Assembly: GCA_905214875.1 (NCBI GenBank)
Contig: CAJMNR010000043.1
Coordinates: 1-30,427, forward strand
Origin: an uncultured bacterium
GTDB taxonomy: Bacteria > Bacillota > Clostridia > Lachnospirales > Lachnospiraceae
DNA length: 30,427 nucleotides
Direction of reading: 5' to 3'
Part shown: one piece after another, positions 1 through 7,754 of the stretch
Position numbering within the stretch: the first letter of the stretch is position 1
Layout: each line of letters starts with the position of its first letter
The notes under the pieces: generated by a model
Told to the model about the DNA's origin: nothing
The model's database searches: none
The model's input: only the letters and a program-made list of their open reading frames with translations
Translations under genes and position numbers: made by a program

Positions 1-28
1 GTTCCTTGACAAACACAAAAGACGCGAG

Positions 29-47
29 AGTGTGTGGAACACACACT
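29..47 (+). other. Short hairpin, function unclear
   Basis: AGTGTGTG and CACACACT form a perfect 8-bp stem with a GAA loop, followed by a weak T-rich stretch. It may be a minor terminator or processing signal of a gene lying before the window. No gene is visible here. Confidence 0.3.
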
Positions 48-65
48 TTGTTCTATCAATAATGT

Positions 66-104
66 GGAAATAGCCGGTCCCTGCGTAGGGCTTTTCCTTT
101 TTTT
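66..104 (+). terminator. Intrinsic terminator of an upstream, unseen gene
   Basis: GGAAA(T)AGCC pairs with GGCTTTTCC around one bulged T, with an internal CCCT/AGGG stem, and a run of seven T follows. It would end transcription entering from the left edge, separating the permease gene from whatever lies upstream. Confidence 0.65.
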
Positions 105-183
105 ATTGATTTAAGAGAAATGGTAATATTTCTACATGAGCCGTTATAAGTTATAAAGTGTGAAAGTATATGGAGGAATAGGT

Positions 184-1512
184 ATGTATTGGATTCTGCT
201 GATTACCGCATGCGTGTACATAGGCATTGTTTTTTGTACGAAAAAAAGAATTGGAATTACCTTAGTGGGAGCAGGCCTACTCTTGATTGTTGGAGCGATC
301 ACGAAGGAGTTTGATGTAGCAGAGGCGTTTGCTGGGTTCCCAAGTGAAATCATAGTACTGATTATCGTACTGACGCTGTTTACAAGTACATTTGAACGGA
401 TGGGATTTATTAATTATATTGGATATCAATTCCTTCGACTTACGAAAAAGAAAAAACTTTTGATTATGCTATTTATGCCACTTTTAGTTTGTGGCATATC
501 TATGTTTATGAATAATCTTACAGTAGTATTGTTCTTTTCCACAATTTCTTTATTTATGATACTTGAATATGATTTACCTGTTATACCCCTCTTAGTTAGT
601 ATTATTATTGGATCCAATATTGGAGGTGCGGCACTTCCTTGGGCAGATACGCCGGCAGTGGTGATTACATTGTATTCCAGCTTTACATTATTAGATTTTT
701 TGACAAAGGTTCTGGTTCCTTGTATGTTCTTTGCCATAGCATTAGCGATTTATACTGCATGGTGGTATAAACGACTGGCAGGAGAGAAACGCGATAGTCC
801 ATTTTCTAGCAAGCCCCGTGTAAAGTGGAAAGAGCTTCGAAAATTTTTAATCTTATTTGTCATTTATCTCATTTGTATTAGTATCGGGCCATTTATTAAT
901 ATTTCAATTGCCTATATCTCGTTATTCTTTGGAGGAATCGTACTTTGCTTACTGAAAAAGGATGAGATGCTTATATTAAATGAGCTTCCTATTATGGATT
1001 CTATCGTATTTTTCATTACACTGTTTTTAATGGGAAGTGTATTGCAATATAGTGGGATTTTATCGAAGGCATCGGAATTTATCATTGGCTTATCTGGAAA
1101 TAATGTGTATTTTATTACGATTGCAGTACTTGTCATTGCATTTTTGACCTCGACCTTGCTTTCGGCTGGACCGGCAGCTGCTACGTTGCTTCCAATCTGT
1201 AAGGCATTAGAAGTAATGGTGCCATTTAAATTAATCTATGCTGCTTTAGCCTTTGGAATCTTATGTGGAAGTAGCATGCTTCCATGGTCGGCAACCGGAG
1301 GGCCTATTATGCTTAGCCAAACAAGGGAGTTTTTAGAGAAACATTTAAAAGGACCTCGTGCGAGACATCTGCATTTTGCTGCCGAAAAGACAGAGGAAAT
1401 CAAAAAAATATTTAGTCTAAAGGAGTATTTGATATTTTCCGTTCCTTTTGCTGTTGGCATGTTAGTGTTAAGTGGTGTCTATTTAGCAGTCTATATCTTT
1501 GTATTAAAGTAA
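184..1512 (+). CDS. SLC13/ArsB-type membrane permease
   Basis: This is a polytopic membrane protein of about 11-12 hydrophobic helices with no soluble domain. Two features resemble the ion transporter superfamily that includes CitMHS, ArsB and NhaD carriers: an early MNNLTVVLFF segment, comparable to the DN-T helix of ArsB-like proteins, and SNIGGAALPWADTPAVV, comparable to the conserved SNxGG...P re-entrant region. A second half-repeat-like stretch (LSAGPAAATLLP, GSSMLPWSATGG) fits the inverted-repeat architecture of the superfamily. The likely role is sodium- or proton-coupled transport of an organic or inorganic anion; the substrate cannot be read from sequence. ATG 184 is chosen because GGAGG at 172-176 is well spaced before it; an in-frame GTG at 160 would put that Shine-Dalgarno inside the gene. 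It is monocistronic, ending in a hairpin before convergent yabG. Confidence 0.8.
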   Translation: MYWILLITACVYIGIVFCTKKRIGITLVGAGLLLIVGAITKEFDVAEAFAGFPSEIIVLIIVLTLFTSTFERMGFINYIGYQFLRLTKKKKLLIMLFMPLLVCGISMFMNNLTVVLFFSTISLFMILEYDLPVIPLLVSIIIGSNIGGAALPWADTPAVVITLYSSFTLLDFLTKVLVPCMFFAIALAIYTAWWYKRLAGEKRDSPFSSKPRVKWKELRKFLILFVIYLICISIGPFINISIAYISLFFGGIVLCLLKKDEMLILNELPIMDSIVFFITLFLMGSVLQYSGILSKASEFIIGLSGNNVYFITIAVLVIAFLTSTLLSAGPAAATLLPICKALEVMVPFKLIYAALAFGILCGSSMLPWSATGGPIMLSQTREFLEKHLKGPRARHLHFAAEKTEEIKKIFSLKEYLIFSVPFAVGMLVLSGVYLAVYIFVLK

Positions 1513-1513
1513 G

Positions 1514-1562
1514 GGAATCGGAGTGTTTACATGGGAGTAGTGTACGCACTCCATTTCCTTTT
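1514..1562 (+). terminator. Terminator after the permease
   Basis: GGAA..GGAGTG (1514-1525) pairs with CACTCC..TTCC (1547-1558), then TTTT. It lies between the convergent permease and yabG genes. The T run is short, so strength is uncertain. Confidence 0.5.
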
Positions 1563-2427
1563 AAAAGCTTGGTTTTAGTTCGCGGCACTGCCCTCTTGTT
1601 TCGATACCTCCAAAGCCACTTACTTTTGTTGGTGCATTTGCTATGATGTAATCCATAGTTAATGTGGTTTGTACAGAGGTGGAGGCAATTGTGCAGGCAA
1701 TGGAAACTGGCTCAAGGACATTGATCAGGCTTCGATTGGGAGAGCTTGCAAAGTTGGCACCTGCTTTGATTAGAGCCTCGTAATGGGAGTAACAGCCGCC
1801 TGCTATAATTACCAGGTCATCGTAATTTCGGTTATATGTTCTTGCAATTTTTATGGATTCCGCAAAGTATTTAGAGTTTAAATAGCTGTTCATATCGCTT
1901 GGAACATAGGGAGTTTTTTGCATGGAGTCATGTCCGGTAATCACTAGTATATTGGGATGATATTTATCTAATGTGCCTTGGATACACATGGCCTGTTTCT
2001 CTTCTTTCATAGTAATTCCAATTACGGGAACTTTTAGCCTTTTATATTCGGACAGGCATTTTTTTAAATAACGCTCATTTGCATCGATATGCAGTATCTT
2101 TACAAAGCAGGATTTGTTGGAGAGCAGGGTGCTCTCATATTCATGAACAGGAATGGGGATTGACGATAAGTCATTACGCCAATCCAATAGGTTGTGAAAG
2201 AAATCTTTTGTAGTTGCACTAATTAAAGTAGTTTCATCTGTAGTATCTTTAGGTGAGGTTACGTATTCTTTTTTAGTAGTACATAGTCTTAAATCTTCAA
2301 GGGGGGCATCTGCCAATAATCGATAATGCAGTCCAGATAAGAGGATGAGATGATCAGAAATTCCATCTACGACAAATTCGATATCATGATTGTAGGAGTT
2401 TCTTGTTACAATATCTCCGATTACCAC
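1561..2427 (-). CDS. yabG: Sporulation-specific protease YabG
   Basis: The 288-residue product matches the length and conserved blocks of YabG, the mother-cell cysteine-type protease that processes spore coat and cortex-associated proteins (SafA and others in Bacillus subtilis, CspBA and SipA in Clostridioides difficile). Recognisable blocks are the N-terminal IGDIVTRNSY, the central KILHIDANERYLKKCL, VPVIGI, LDKYHPNILVITGHD, LVIIAGGCYSHYEALIKAGANFASSP and the C-terminal GFGGIETRG. Candidate catalytic residues are the Cys and His of GGCYSHYE and the His of TGHD. The start is GTG at 2427, because a TGA lies two codons upstream in frame and the IGD motif aligns with the family N terminus. A CATATAGTA sequence about 34 bp upstream resembles a sigma-K -10. 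It is divergent from the coat-like gene at 2614. Confidence 0.95.
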   Translation of the reverse strand: MVIGDIVTRNSYNHDIEFVVDGISDHLILLSGLHYRLLADAPLEDLRLCTTKKEYVTSPKDTTDETTLISATTKDFFHNLLDWRNDLSSIPIPVHEYESTLLSNKSCFVKILHIDANERYLKKCLSEYKRLKVPVIGITMKEEKQAMCIQGTLDKYHPNILVITGHDSMQKTPYVPSDMNSYLNSKYFAESIKIARTYNRNYDDLVIIAGGCYSHYEALIKAGANFASSPNRSLINVLEPVSIACTIASTSVQTTLTMDYIIANAPTKVSGFGGIETRGQCRELKPSF

Positions 2428-2460
2428 TGTATTTCACGTCCATCTTTAGGTTCTATACTG

Positions 2461-2469
2461 TACTATATG
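2461..2469 (-). promoter_or_regulatory. Sigma-K-like -10 for yabG
   Basis: Read on the minus strand the site is CATATAGTA, matching the sigma-K -10 form CATAnnnTA, about 34 bp before the GTG start. The -35 position 16-17 bp upstream (GTCC) is a poor match to mACm, so the call leans on the -10 and on known late mother-cell expression of yabG. Confidence 0.5.
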
Positions 2470-2531
2470 ATGAAATATGGTAAATGGACACCAAAGAAAA
2501 TAAAATAAATCGAAAATTGAAAAAAATATGT

Positions 2532-2560
2532 CACATTATGCGAAATAACCACATAGTATA
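2532..2560 (+). promoter_or_regulatory. Sigma-K-type promoter of the coat-like gene
   Basis: CACA (2532-2535), 16 bp, then CATAGTATA (2552-2560) matches the Bacillus-type sigma-K consensus mACm-N16-CATAnnnTA exactly. The start of transcription would fall near 2568, about 45 nt before ATG 2614. Confidence 0.65.
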
Positions 2561-2613
2561 ATTCTGTAAATACAAGATATTTACAAAACTAAGAATACCG
2601 GAGTGAGTATAGT

Positions 2614-3414
2614 ATGAATAATCAGAGATGTAATTTTAGTAATAGACAGGGCTGTAATCTTATGAATAATCAAAGCTGTAATTCAAGAAATAATAAAGGC
2701 TGTTGCTCAAACAAGATTTTAAATGGTGGATTTGAGCAGGAAGTTTGTCCAGACAATACTATTCCATTTTGGAATACCGGTGGCGAAGTATTTTTAACAG
2801 ATGTTCCATTTTTAGTTCATACAGGTTGTAATGCAGTGTTACTTCAAAATGATGCGACGTTAAGCCAGACAGTTTTCCGTGTTTGCCCTAACAGACAGTA
2901 TCAATTTAGCTTCTTTGCTAAATTTGGTTCTATTAAAGAGTTAAAAGAAATGGAACGTAAGAATAGAAGATCGAGTAGCGATTCTAATAGCTGCAACAGT
3001 ACGAATAGCAGGAATACTTTATGGTGCATGCAAGCTGATAATGATGCACAAGATAACGGGGATAATAACGACAATGACAATGGAAAAGACAAAGATAAGG
3101 ATGATTCTAAGTCTAAAAAATTCGGAAGAAAGTCTCAAAGAGGAAAAGACTTTGATGATTTCGTTGATGACTTTGGTTTAAGGGCAACTGTTACTGCAAT
3201 CACTAGAAATTCACAAATTGAAATAGCTGAGCTTAATATCCAACCAGGAAGCCTTAGTAAAGAATATACGCTCTATCAAGATGTTACATGCGTAACGCCT
3301 TGTGACGTAGTTGCACTTGTGATTAGGTTTGAAGTAATGGACGGAGAAATGTTGGAACATGTACCAGAGCACTTTGTAGTAGCAATCGATGACGTAGCAT
3401 TACGCAGATGCTAA
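2614..3414 (+). CDS. Asn/Cys-rich jelly-roll protein, probable spore coat or exosporium component
   Basis: A 266-residue protein with three parts. Residues 1-34 hold four degenerate eight-residue repeats ending in CN or CC (MNNQRCN, SNRQGCN, MNNQSCN, NNKGCC). Residues 34-108 begin KILNGGFE and read like the first half of a galactose-binding or NTTRR-F1-like beta sandwich. Residues about 110-188 are a Ser/Asn/Asp/Lys-rich charged insertion. The rest completes the sandwich and ends VVAIDDVALRRC, where the IDDV strand is typical of these folds. It has no signal peptide or membrane segment, so surface location would be reached by mother-cell assembly rather than secretion. Divergent yabG and a sigma-K-like promoter support a coat role. 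The Shine-Dalgarno is GGAG before ATG 2614, and a strong terminator follows. The exact family is not certain. Confidence 0.8.
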   Translation: MNNQRCNFSNRQGCNLMNNQSCNSRNNKGCCSNKILNGGFEQEVCPDNTIPFWNTGGEVFLTDVPFLVHTGCNAVLLQNDATLSQTVFRVCPNRQYQFSFFAKFGSIKELKEMERKNRRSSSDSNSCNSTNSRNTLWCMQADNDAQDNGDNNDNDNGKDKDKDDSKSKKFGRKSQRGKDFDDFVDDFGLRATVTAITRNSQIEIAELNIQPGSLSKEYTLYQDVTCVTPCDVVALVIRFEVMDGEMLEHVPEHFVVAIDDVALRRC

Positions 3415-3559
3415 GAGAAATCTTTGAAATCAGCTAAAAATTGTTGCCGAGAATTTGGTGAGTCATGTTGTGTGCAATAAGAGGTTTCTTACTTGCAAAA
3501 ACGTCACTAGAAACATGTAAACATGTACTTGGCTAGTTGGTTTTGGGAAAAAATGCAGG

Positions 3560-3597
3560 CCCTACTGTAACTGATGACAGTTGCAGTAGGGGTTTTA
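3560..3597 (+). terminator. Strong intrinsic terminator
   Basis: A 14-bp stem (3560-3573 with 3578-3591, one G-T pair) closes an ATGA tetraloop and is followed by TTTT. It ends the coat-like gene transcript. Confidence 0.85.
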
Positions 3598-3642
3598 TAT
3601 GAAATAGTTGTGAGAATATTAAAAAAAGGGGAATAAGACACG

Positions 3643-3671
3643 CACGATACCAATTCAAGACACATAGATTA
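3643..3671 (+). promoter_or_regulatory. Sigma-K-type promoter of the DUF2935 gene
   Basis: CACG (3643-3646), 16 bp, then CATAGATTA (3663-3671) fits mACm-N16-CATAnnnTA with one deviation in the -35. The predicted transcript would start near 3679. That excludes the upstream TTG at 3676 as a start codon and points to the AAGGAG at 3690-3695. Confidence 0.5.
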
Positions 3672-3714
3672 GATATTGAATTGTTTTACAAGGAGTAATT
3701 ATGCAAAGATATTA

Positions 3715-4605
3715 GTGTCCTCTCTAGAGTTACATCTGTTTTTTGGGAGAATCATGAAAGAACATGCTCTGTTTTTGGAAGTTGGATATACAGAAGCAAA
3801 TTGCGACTTTAAAAAAGAGGCAAAGGCATTTAAAAAGGCGTTCGAAAAGTTATTGCATGATGCCATCATGTGTAGCAATGGTATCATTACGCAGGATATT
3901 TTTAATGCTGGTGAAGTAATTACAGAGTATACGTTATGTTCTGAGAAAGCAACTTGTAAGCTTACAGGGACAACAATAGATACGGATTTAACCAATATGG
4001 AAATGAAACTGTGGAAGGCATGTAGGGAATATAGCAATACACCTGGATGTGGATTAGAAAACGAGGTGAAAAAGCTAAATCAGCGTTGTCTGCAATTATT
4101 GGATAGCTTTATCGAATTTAAGCAGGCGACATTAAAGAATGTACTTAAGTGTCGTATGTTTACCATGAATTATCCATTATTGTTAGAACATATTATTCGG
4201 GAAGCAAAATTGTATGAACAGTATATTAAGAATCTAGAAAAGAGAGGAAACTGCCAAGAGGAAGACATGAGGTGTGTCGAATTGTTTTGGAATCAAATAA
4301 TGATGGAACATGCGCTGTTTATTCGTGGATTGTTAGACCCAACGGAGACGGACTTGATAGCAGCTGCAGATCAGTTCGCAGGAGATTATGCAACATTGTT
4401 ACAGCAGGCTAGAAATATGACGCAGCAGACAATGGAGGATATTACAGATGAGACGTTGAAAGCTACGATCAAGTATCGTGATTTTAAGATTGCAGGAACA
4501 AAAGGGATTAATGAATGTGGAATTAAAAGTTTGATTCTTCCACTGTTAGCAGATCATGTGTTAAGGGAAGCAAATCATTATATCCGTATCTTGAATCGTA
4601 AATAA
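3715..4605 (+). CDS. DUF2935 four-helix-bundle protein, start region apparently frameshifted
   Basis: The protein holds two copies of the DUF2935 pattern: LELHLFFGRIMKEHALFLEVG near the start and ELFWNQIMMEHALFIRGLLDP in the second half. Each carries the E-x-H and E-H pairs that in this family suggest a ferritin-like, possibly metal-binding, helical bundle. Its function is unknown. The start is problematic. The only good Shine-Dalgarno (AAGGAG, 3690-3695) is ideally spaced to ATG 3701, but that frame stops after four codons, while the conserved frame has only TTG 3676 (before the predicted transcript start) or GTG 3715 (too far from the Shine-Dalgarno). One extra base just after ATG 3701 would give a natural N terminus, M-x-KILVSSLELHLFF. 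A sigma-K-like promoter suggests expression in the sporulating mother cell. The stop is followed by a strong hairpin. Confidence 0.75.
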   Translation: MSSLELHLFFGRIMKEHALFLEVGYTEANCDFKKEAKAFKKAFEKLLHDAIMCSNGIITQDIFNAGEVITEYTLCSEKATCKLTGTTIDTDLTNMEMKLWKACREYSNTPGCGLENEVKKLNQRCLQLLDSFIEFKQATLKNVLKCRMFTMNYPLLLEHIIREAKLYEQYIKNLEKRGNCQEEDMRCVELFWNQIMMEHALFIRGLLDPTETDLIAAADQFAGDYATLLQQARNMTQQTMEDITDETLKATIKYRDFKIAGTKGINECGIKSLILPLLADHVLREANHYIRILNRK

Positions 4606-4621
4606 AGTAGTAGCTTTGGTT

Positions 4622-4680
4622 AGTCCTAGACAAGGAAACAGATAGAAGTAAACGGTCCTTGTTTAGGACTTTACTTATTT
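4622..4680 (+). terminator. Terminator after the DUF2935 gene
   Basis: AGTCCTAGACAAGGA (4622-4636) pairs with TCCTTGTTTAGGACT (4656-4670) through 15 bp with one G-T pair, followed by the T-rich TTACTTATTTT. Confidence 0.75.
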
Positions 4681-4727
4681 TGTAAGAAAGCTTAAGATTT
4701 GTTAAGAAATTATTTTGAGAATGTTTC

Positions 4728-4756
4728 TTGCGCTTTGAAACGAATTCAAGTAAGAT
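4728..4756 (+). promoter_or_regulatory. Sigma-A-type promoter of the ABC transporter gene
   Basis: TTGCGC (4728-4733), 17 bp, TAAGAT (4751-4756) lies 42 bp before ATG 4798. It is a moderate match to TTGACA-N17-TATAAT. Confidence 0.5.
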
Positions 4757-4797
4757 GGTAAAAAGATAGATATTGTCAAAATGAAGGGAAAAAACAA

Positions 4798-7602
4798 ATG
4801 ATAGAAGTAAAAAATCTCACCAAGTCCTATCGACCACGAAAGGGCGAACCGGTACAGGCACTAAAAGGTATTAACCTGCAGTTCGAAGAAAAGGGCTTAG
4901 TTTTTATCTTGGGTAAATCAGGTAGCGGTAAATCTACATTACTGAATATGCTTGGCGGATTAGACCAGTTTGACGGCGGCGAAATCATTATCAAAGGAAA
5001 GTCTTCGAAGCAGTTTGCGCAGGCAGATTTTGACTCCTACCGTAATACGTTTATAGGGTTTATTTTTCAGGAATATAATATTTTAAATGACTTTACTGTT
5101 GGAGCAAATATTGCCCTTGCCATGGAACTGCAAGGAAAGAAGCCGACCAATGAAATGCTCCAGAGAATCTTGAGGGAAGTAGACCTTGAAGGATTTGCTG
5201 ACCGTAAGCCAAATGAATTATCTGGCGGACAGAAACAGCGTGTTGCAATTGCAAGAGCATTAATTAAGAGTCCAGAAATCATCATGGCAGATGAACCAAC
5301 TGGAGCATTAGATTCTAACACTGGAAAACAAGTTTTTGATACATTGAAACGTCTATCTAAGGACAAGCTTGTTATTGTCGTTTCACATGATAGAGAGTTT
5401 GCAGAACAATATGGCGATCGTGTTATTGAGATGAAGGATGGCCAGGTAATCAGTGATATTAAGAAATATACGGCAAAGACTTCGAATGTAAGCGAAGGAA
5501 TGCAAATCATTGATGAAAAGATTATTCATATAAAATCCGGTTATGAACTAACAGAACAAGATCTTACAATGATTAACGAGTATTTAAGAAAGAATCGAGA
5601 AAATGATTCTTTTATTTCCTTAGATAATCGAACAAACGATAAGATTAAGCAGGCTGCACAGATTGATGAAAATGGAAATCAGCAGGCGTTTGAAGATACT
5701 TCGAAGGAAAACCTTGAGATTAAGCAATATGACAGTTCTCAATTGCAGCTAATCAGATCTAAGCTTCCATTTAAGAGTTCATTAAAGATGGCAGCAGGAA
5801 GTTTAAAGAAGAAACCATTTCGACTTGCCATGACCATATTATTGTCAACGGTATCCTTTTCCTTATTTGGACTTGTAAATACAATGTCCTCTTATGACAG
5901 GGTAAATTCAGGAGCAGATTCAATTATTGATTCCAATGTTGACTATATGGCATTTACGAAAGAAAAAGAAGTAAAGCAATATGACTGGTCTTATTATACA
6001 AGCCAGAAGTTATCCGATGAAGATGTAAATACAATTCAAGAAAAATTTGATGGTGAGTCATTCACAAAAGTAATCACTGCGAATGGAAGTGAAATTCAGT
6101 TTGGTTCAGCCATTGCAGAATCTTCGAAACTAGAACCATACAATGGGTTTGCGTATTATCCATCCTCATTTTCAGGAATTGCACAGATTACAGAGGAACA
6201 GATTCAGAACATGGGATATACACTTACAGGAGCACTTCCAAAGAGTGATACGGATATCGTGATTACCAATGTAATAGCAGAATCTTTTGTTCAAGGTGGA
6301 TATTTAGATCCTTTGGAAAATAACAAGAAGGTTAAGATTACTAAGGCAGAAGAAATGGTAGGCAAGAAGCTTCGTCTTTCTGTTAATTCGGACAAGCTTT
6401 ATACCATTACAGGTGTCATCGATACGAAATTTGATGGTTCCAGATATGAAATGTTTACAAGGGAACAAGATCCTTCTGCAAGTGGAATGAATGAATATAT
6501 GTTACAAAGTGAATTCATGGAGGTTCGCGCCAACAGTTTCCACAACTTAGTGTATGTGGCAGAAGGTTTCTATCAAGAAATACTTGCAAATAACATTGGA
6601 GTGGATGCGTATGGAGCAACTTATGATGTTATGCTTAATGGCGATGAAGACATGTATTTCCAAATGGACAAAGTTGCAGAAATTACAGAATTATCAGCAG
6701 ATAAGATGAAAGATGTAGTGTTCTTAGATTCCAATAAGTCCACATTGAATCAAGGTGAAATTATTATTTCAAGTGCAATGCTTGAGCAAAATTCGAAACT
6801 ATATGCAATGGTTTCGGATTCCAATTCAAAAGAGGAATTGAAGAAGGCAATCATTGAAAATAAAGATAAAATTAAAGACATCAAGTTATCATTAGATTGT
6901 GCAGATGCCAATGATGATTGGAATGTTACAAGTACTAAAGTGACGATAGCAGGTATCTATGTGGATTCAGACAATGCAGATGCTCTCATTGGTTTTATGC
7001 CAGAGGGATTCTTAAAAGAGCATAACATTGACAATTCGGGAAAATACAATTCCATCATCGGAAAGATGCCAACAGATCGAGCTGACATTCTAGATGTTGT
7101 ATCATATTCTTTTGATAACGGCATCGAAGGAATCAAGTATTCGTTAAGCAATTGTACAAGCGACCTTCTTGAAACAGTAAACAGCATGATTGAAGAGGTT
7201 AGAACAATCCTATTAGTAGTTGGTATCGGATTTGCAGTATTTGCAGGACTGATGTTAATGAACTTCATCTCCATCAGTATTTCTTATAGAAAACGAGAAA
7301 TCGGTATCTTAAGAGCGGTAGGTGCTAGAGGACGTGATGTATTCGTAATCTTCTTTAAGGAAAGTGCAATCATTGCATTAATCAACTGGGTATTCGCAGT
7401 AGTTGCTGCCGCAGCTGCAGTTGGGTTCACTAATTCTATATTCCGTACAAATTATAATTTCGTCGTTACGATCTTCCATTTTGGAATCCTTCAAGTTATC
7501 TTAATGTTAGGATTAAGCTTATTTGTTGCATTTACGGCAAGTTTCATTCCGGTTTATAGAGTGTCTAAGAAGAAACCAATTGAAGTTATTCGTAAAAATT
7601 AG
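4798..7602 (+). CDS. MacB-like ABC transporter, ATPase fused to FtsX-type permease
   Basis: One 934-residue chain combines an ATPase and a permease. The N-terminal LolD/MacB-type ATPase shows Walker A GKSGSGKST (39-47), signature LSGGQ (141-145), Walker B IIMADEP (161-167) and the H-loop SHD (196-198), so it should be active. A charged linker (about 225-335) leads to TM1 (about 342-362), a large extracytoplasmic region (about 365-800) and three C-terminal helices (about 803-827, 852-876, 892-915) with the FtsX-like ISYRKREIGILRAVGA loop. This four-helix mechanotransmission layout is that of MacB-type exporters rather than ten-helix BceB. In Firmicutes such fusions export peptides or lipids or give antimicrobial resistance; the substrate here is unknown. 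No two-component system or accessory membrane-fusion gene lies next to it, and it appears monocistronic. Confidence 0.9.
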   Translation: MIEVKNLTKSYRPRKGEPVQALKGINLQFEEKGLVFILGKSGSGKSTLLNMLGGLDQFDGGEIIIKGKSSKQFAQADFDSYRNTFIGFIFQEYNILNDFTVGANIALAMELQGKKPTNEMLQRILREVDLEGFADRKPNELSGGQKQRVAIARALIKSPEIIMADEPTGALDSNTGKQVFDTLKRLSKDKLVIVVSHDREFAEQYGDRVIEMKDGQVISDIKKYTAKTSNVSEGMQIIDEKIIHIKSGYELTEQDLTMINEYLRKNRENDSFISLDNRTNDKIKQAAQIDENGNQQAFEDTSKENLEIKQYDSSQLQLIRSKLPFKSSLKMAAGSLKKKPFRLAMTILLSTVSFSLFGLVNTMSSYDRVNSGADSIIDSNVDYMAFTKEKEVKQYDWSYYTSQKLSDEDVNTIQEKFDGESFTKVITANGSEIQFGSAIAESSKLEPYNGFAYYPSSFSGIAQITEEQIQNMGYTLTGALPKSDTDIVITNVIAESFVQGGYLDPLENNKKVKITKAEEMVGKKLRLSVNSDKLYTITGVIDTKFDGSRYEMFTREQDPSASGMNEYMLQSEFMEVRANSFHNLVYVAEGFYQEILANNIGVDAYGATYDVMLNGDEDMYFQMDKVAEITELSADKMKDVVFLDSNKSTLNQGEIIISSAMLEQNSKLYAMVSDSNSKEELKKAIIENKDKIKDIKLSLDCADANDDWNVTSTKVTIAGIYVDSDNADALIGFMPEGFLKEHNIDNSGKYNSIIGKMPTDRADILDVVSYSFDNGIEGIKYSLSNCTSDLLETVNSMIEEVRTILLVVGIGFAVFAGLMLMNFISISISYRKREIGILRAVGARGRDVFVIFFKESAIIALINWVFAVVAAAAAVGFTNSIFRTNYNFVVTIFHFGILQVILMLGLSLFVAFTASFIPVYRVSKKKPIEVIRKN

Positions 7603-7610
7603 TCGAATTC

Positions 7611-7639
7611 TTTACAATACAAATTGGTAATGTTAAAAT
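7611..7639 (+). promoter_or_regulatory. Candidate promoter upstream of the MATE gene
   Basis: TTTACA (7611-7616), 17 bp, TAAAAT (7634-7639) is a good sigma-A match. It lies between the ABC stop codon and the hairpin at 7667, so a transcript from it must pass a terminator before reaching the MATE gene. Confidence 0.5.
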
Positions 7640-7666
7640 AAACAATTAGAAAAGTTTAATACACAT

Positions 7667-7712
7667 CGCACTGAACACAGTAGAGTCTTTCTGAGTTCAG
7701 TGCGTTTATTTA
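7667..7712 (+). terminator. Terminator, possibly a leader attenuator for the MATE gene
   Basis: CGCACTGAAC (7667-7676) pairs perfectly with GTTCAGTGCG (7695-7704), then TTTATTTAT. It certainly can end the ABC transcript. Its position downstream of a promoter-like pair also makes attenuation possible. Confidence 0.75.
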
Positions 7713-7754
7713 TGCAGATAAGACACTTTATTCCGAGGAAAATAGGAGGAACAT

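Noticed and set aside
160..183. GTG 160 as the permease start
   Set aside because: The extra eight codons contain the GGAGG that serves ATG 184, so the downstream ATG is better.
3676..3714. TTG 3676 as start of the DUF2935 gene
   Set aside because: No Shine-Dalgarno precedes it, the AAGGAG would be inside the gene, and the predicted sigma-K transcript begins at about the same place.
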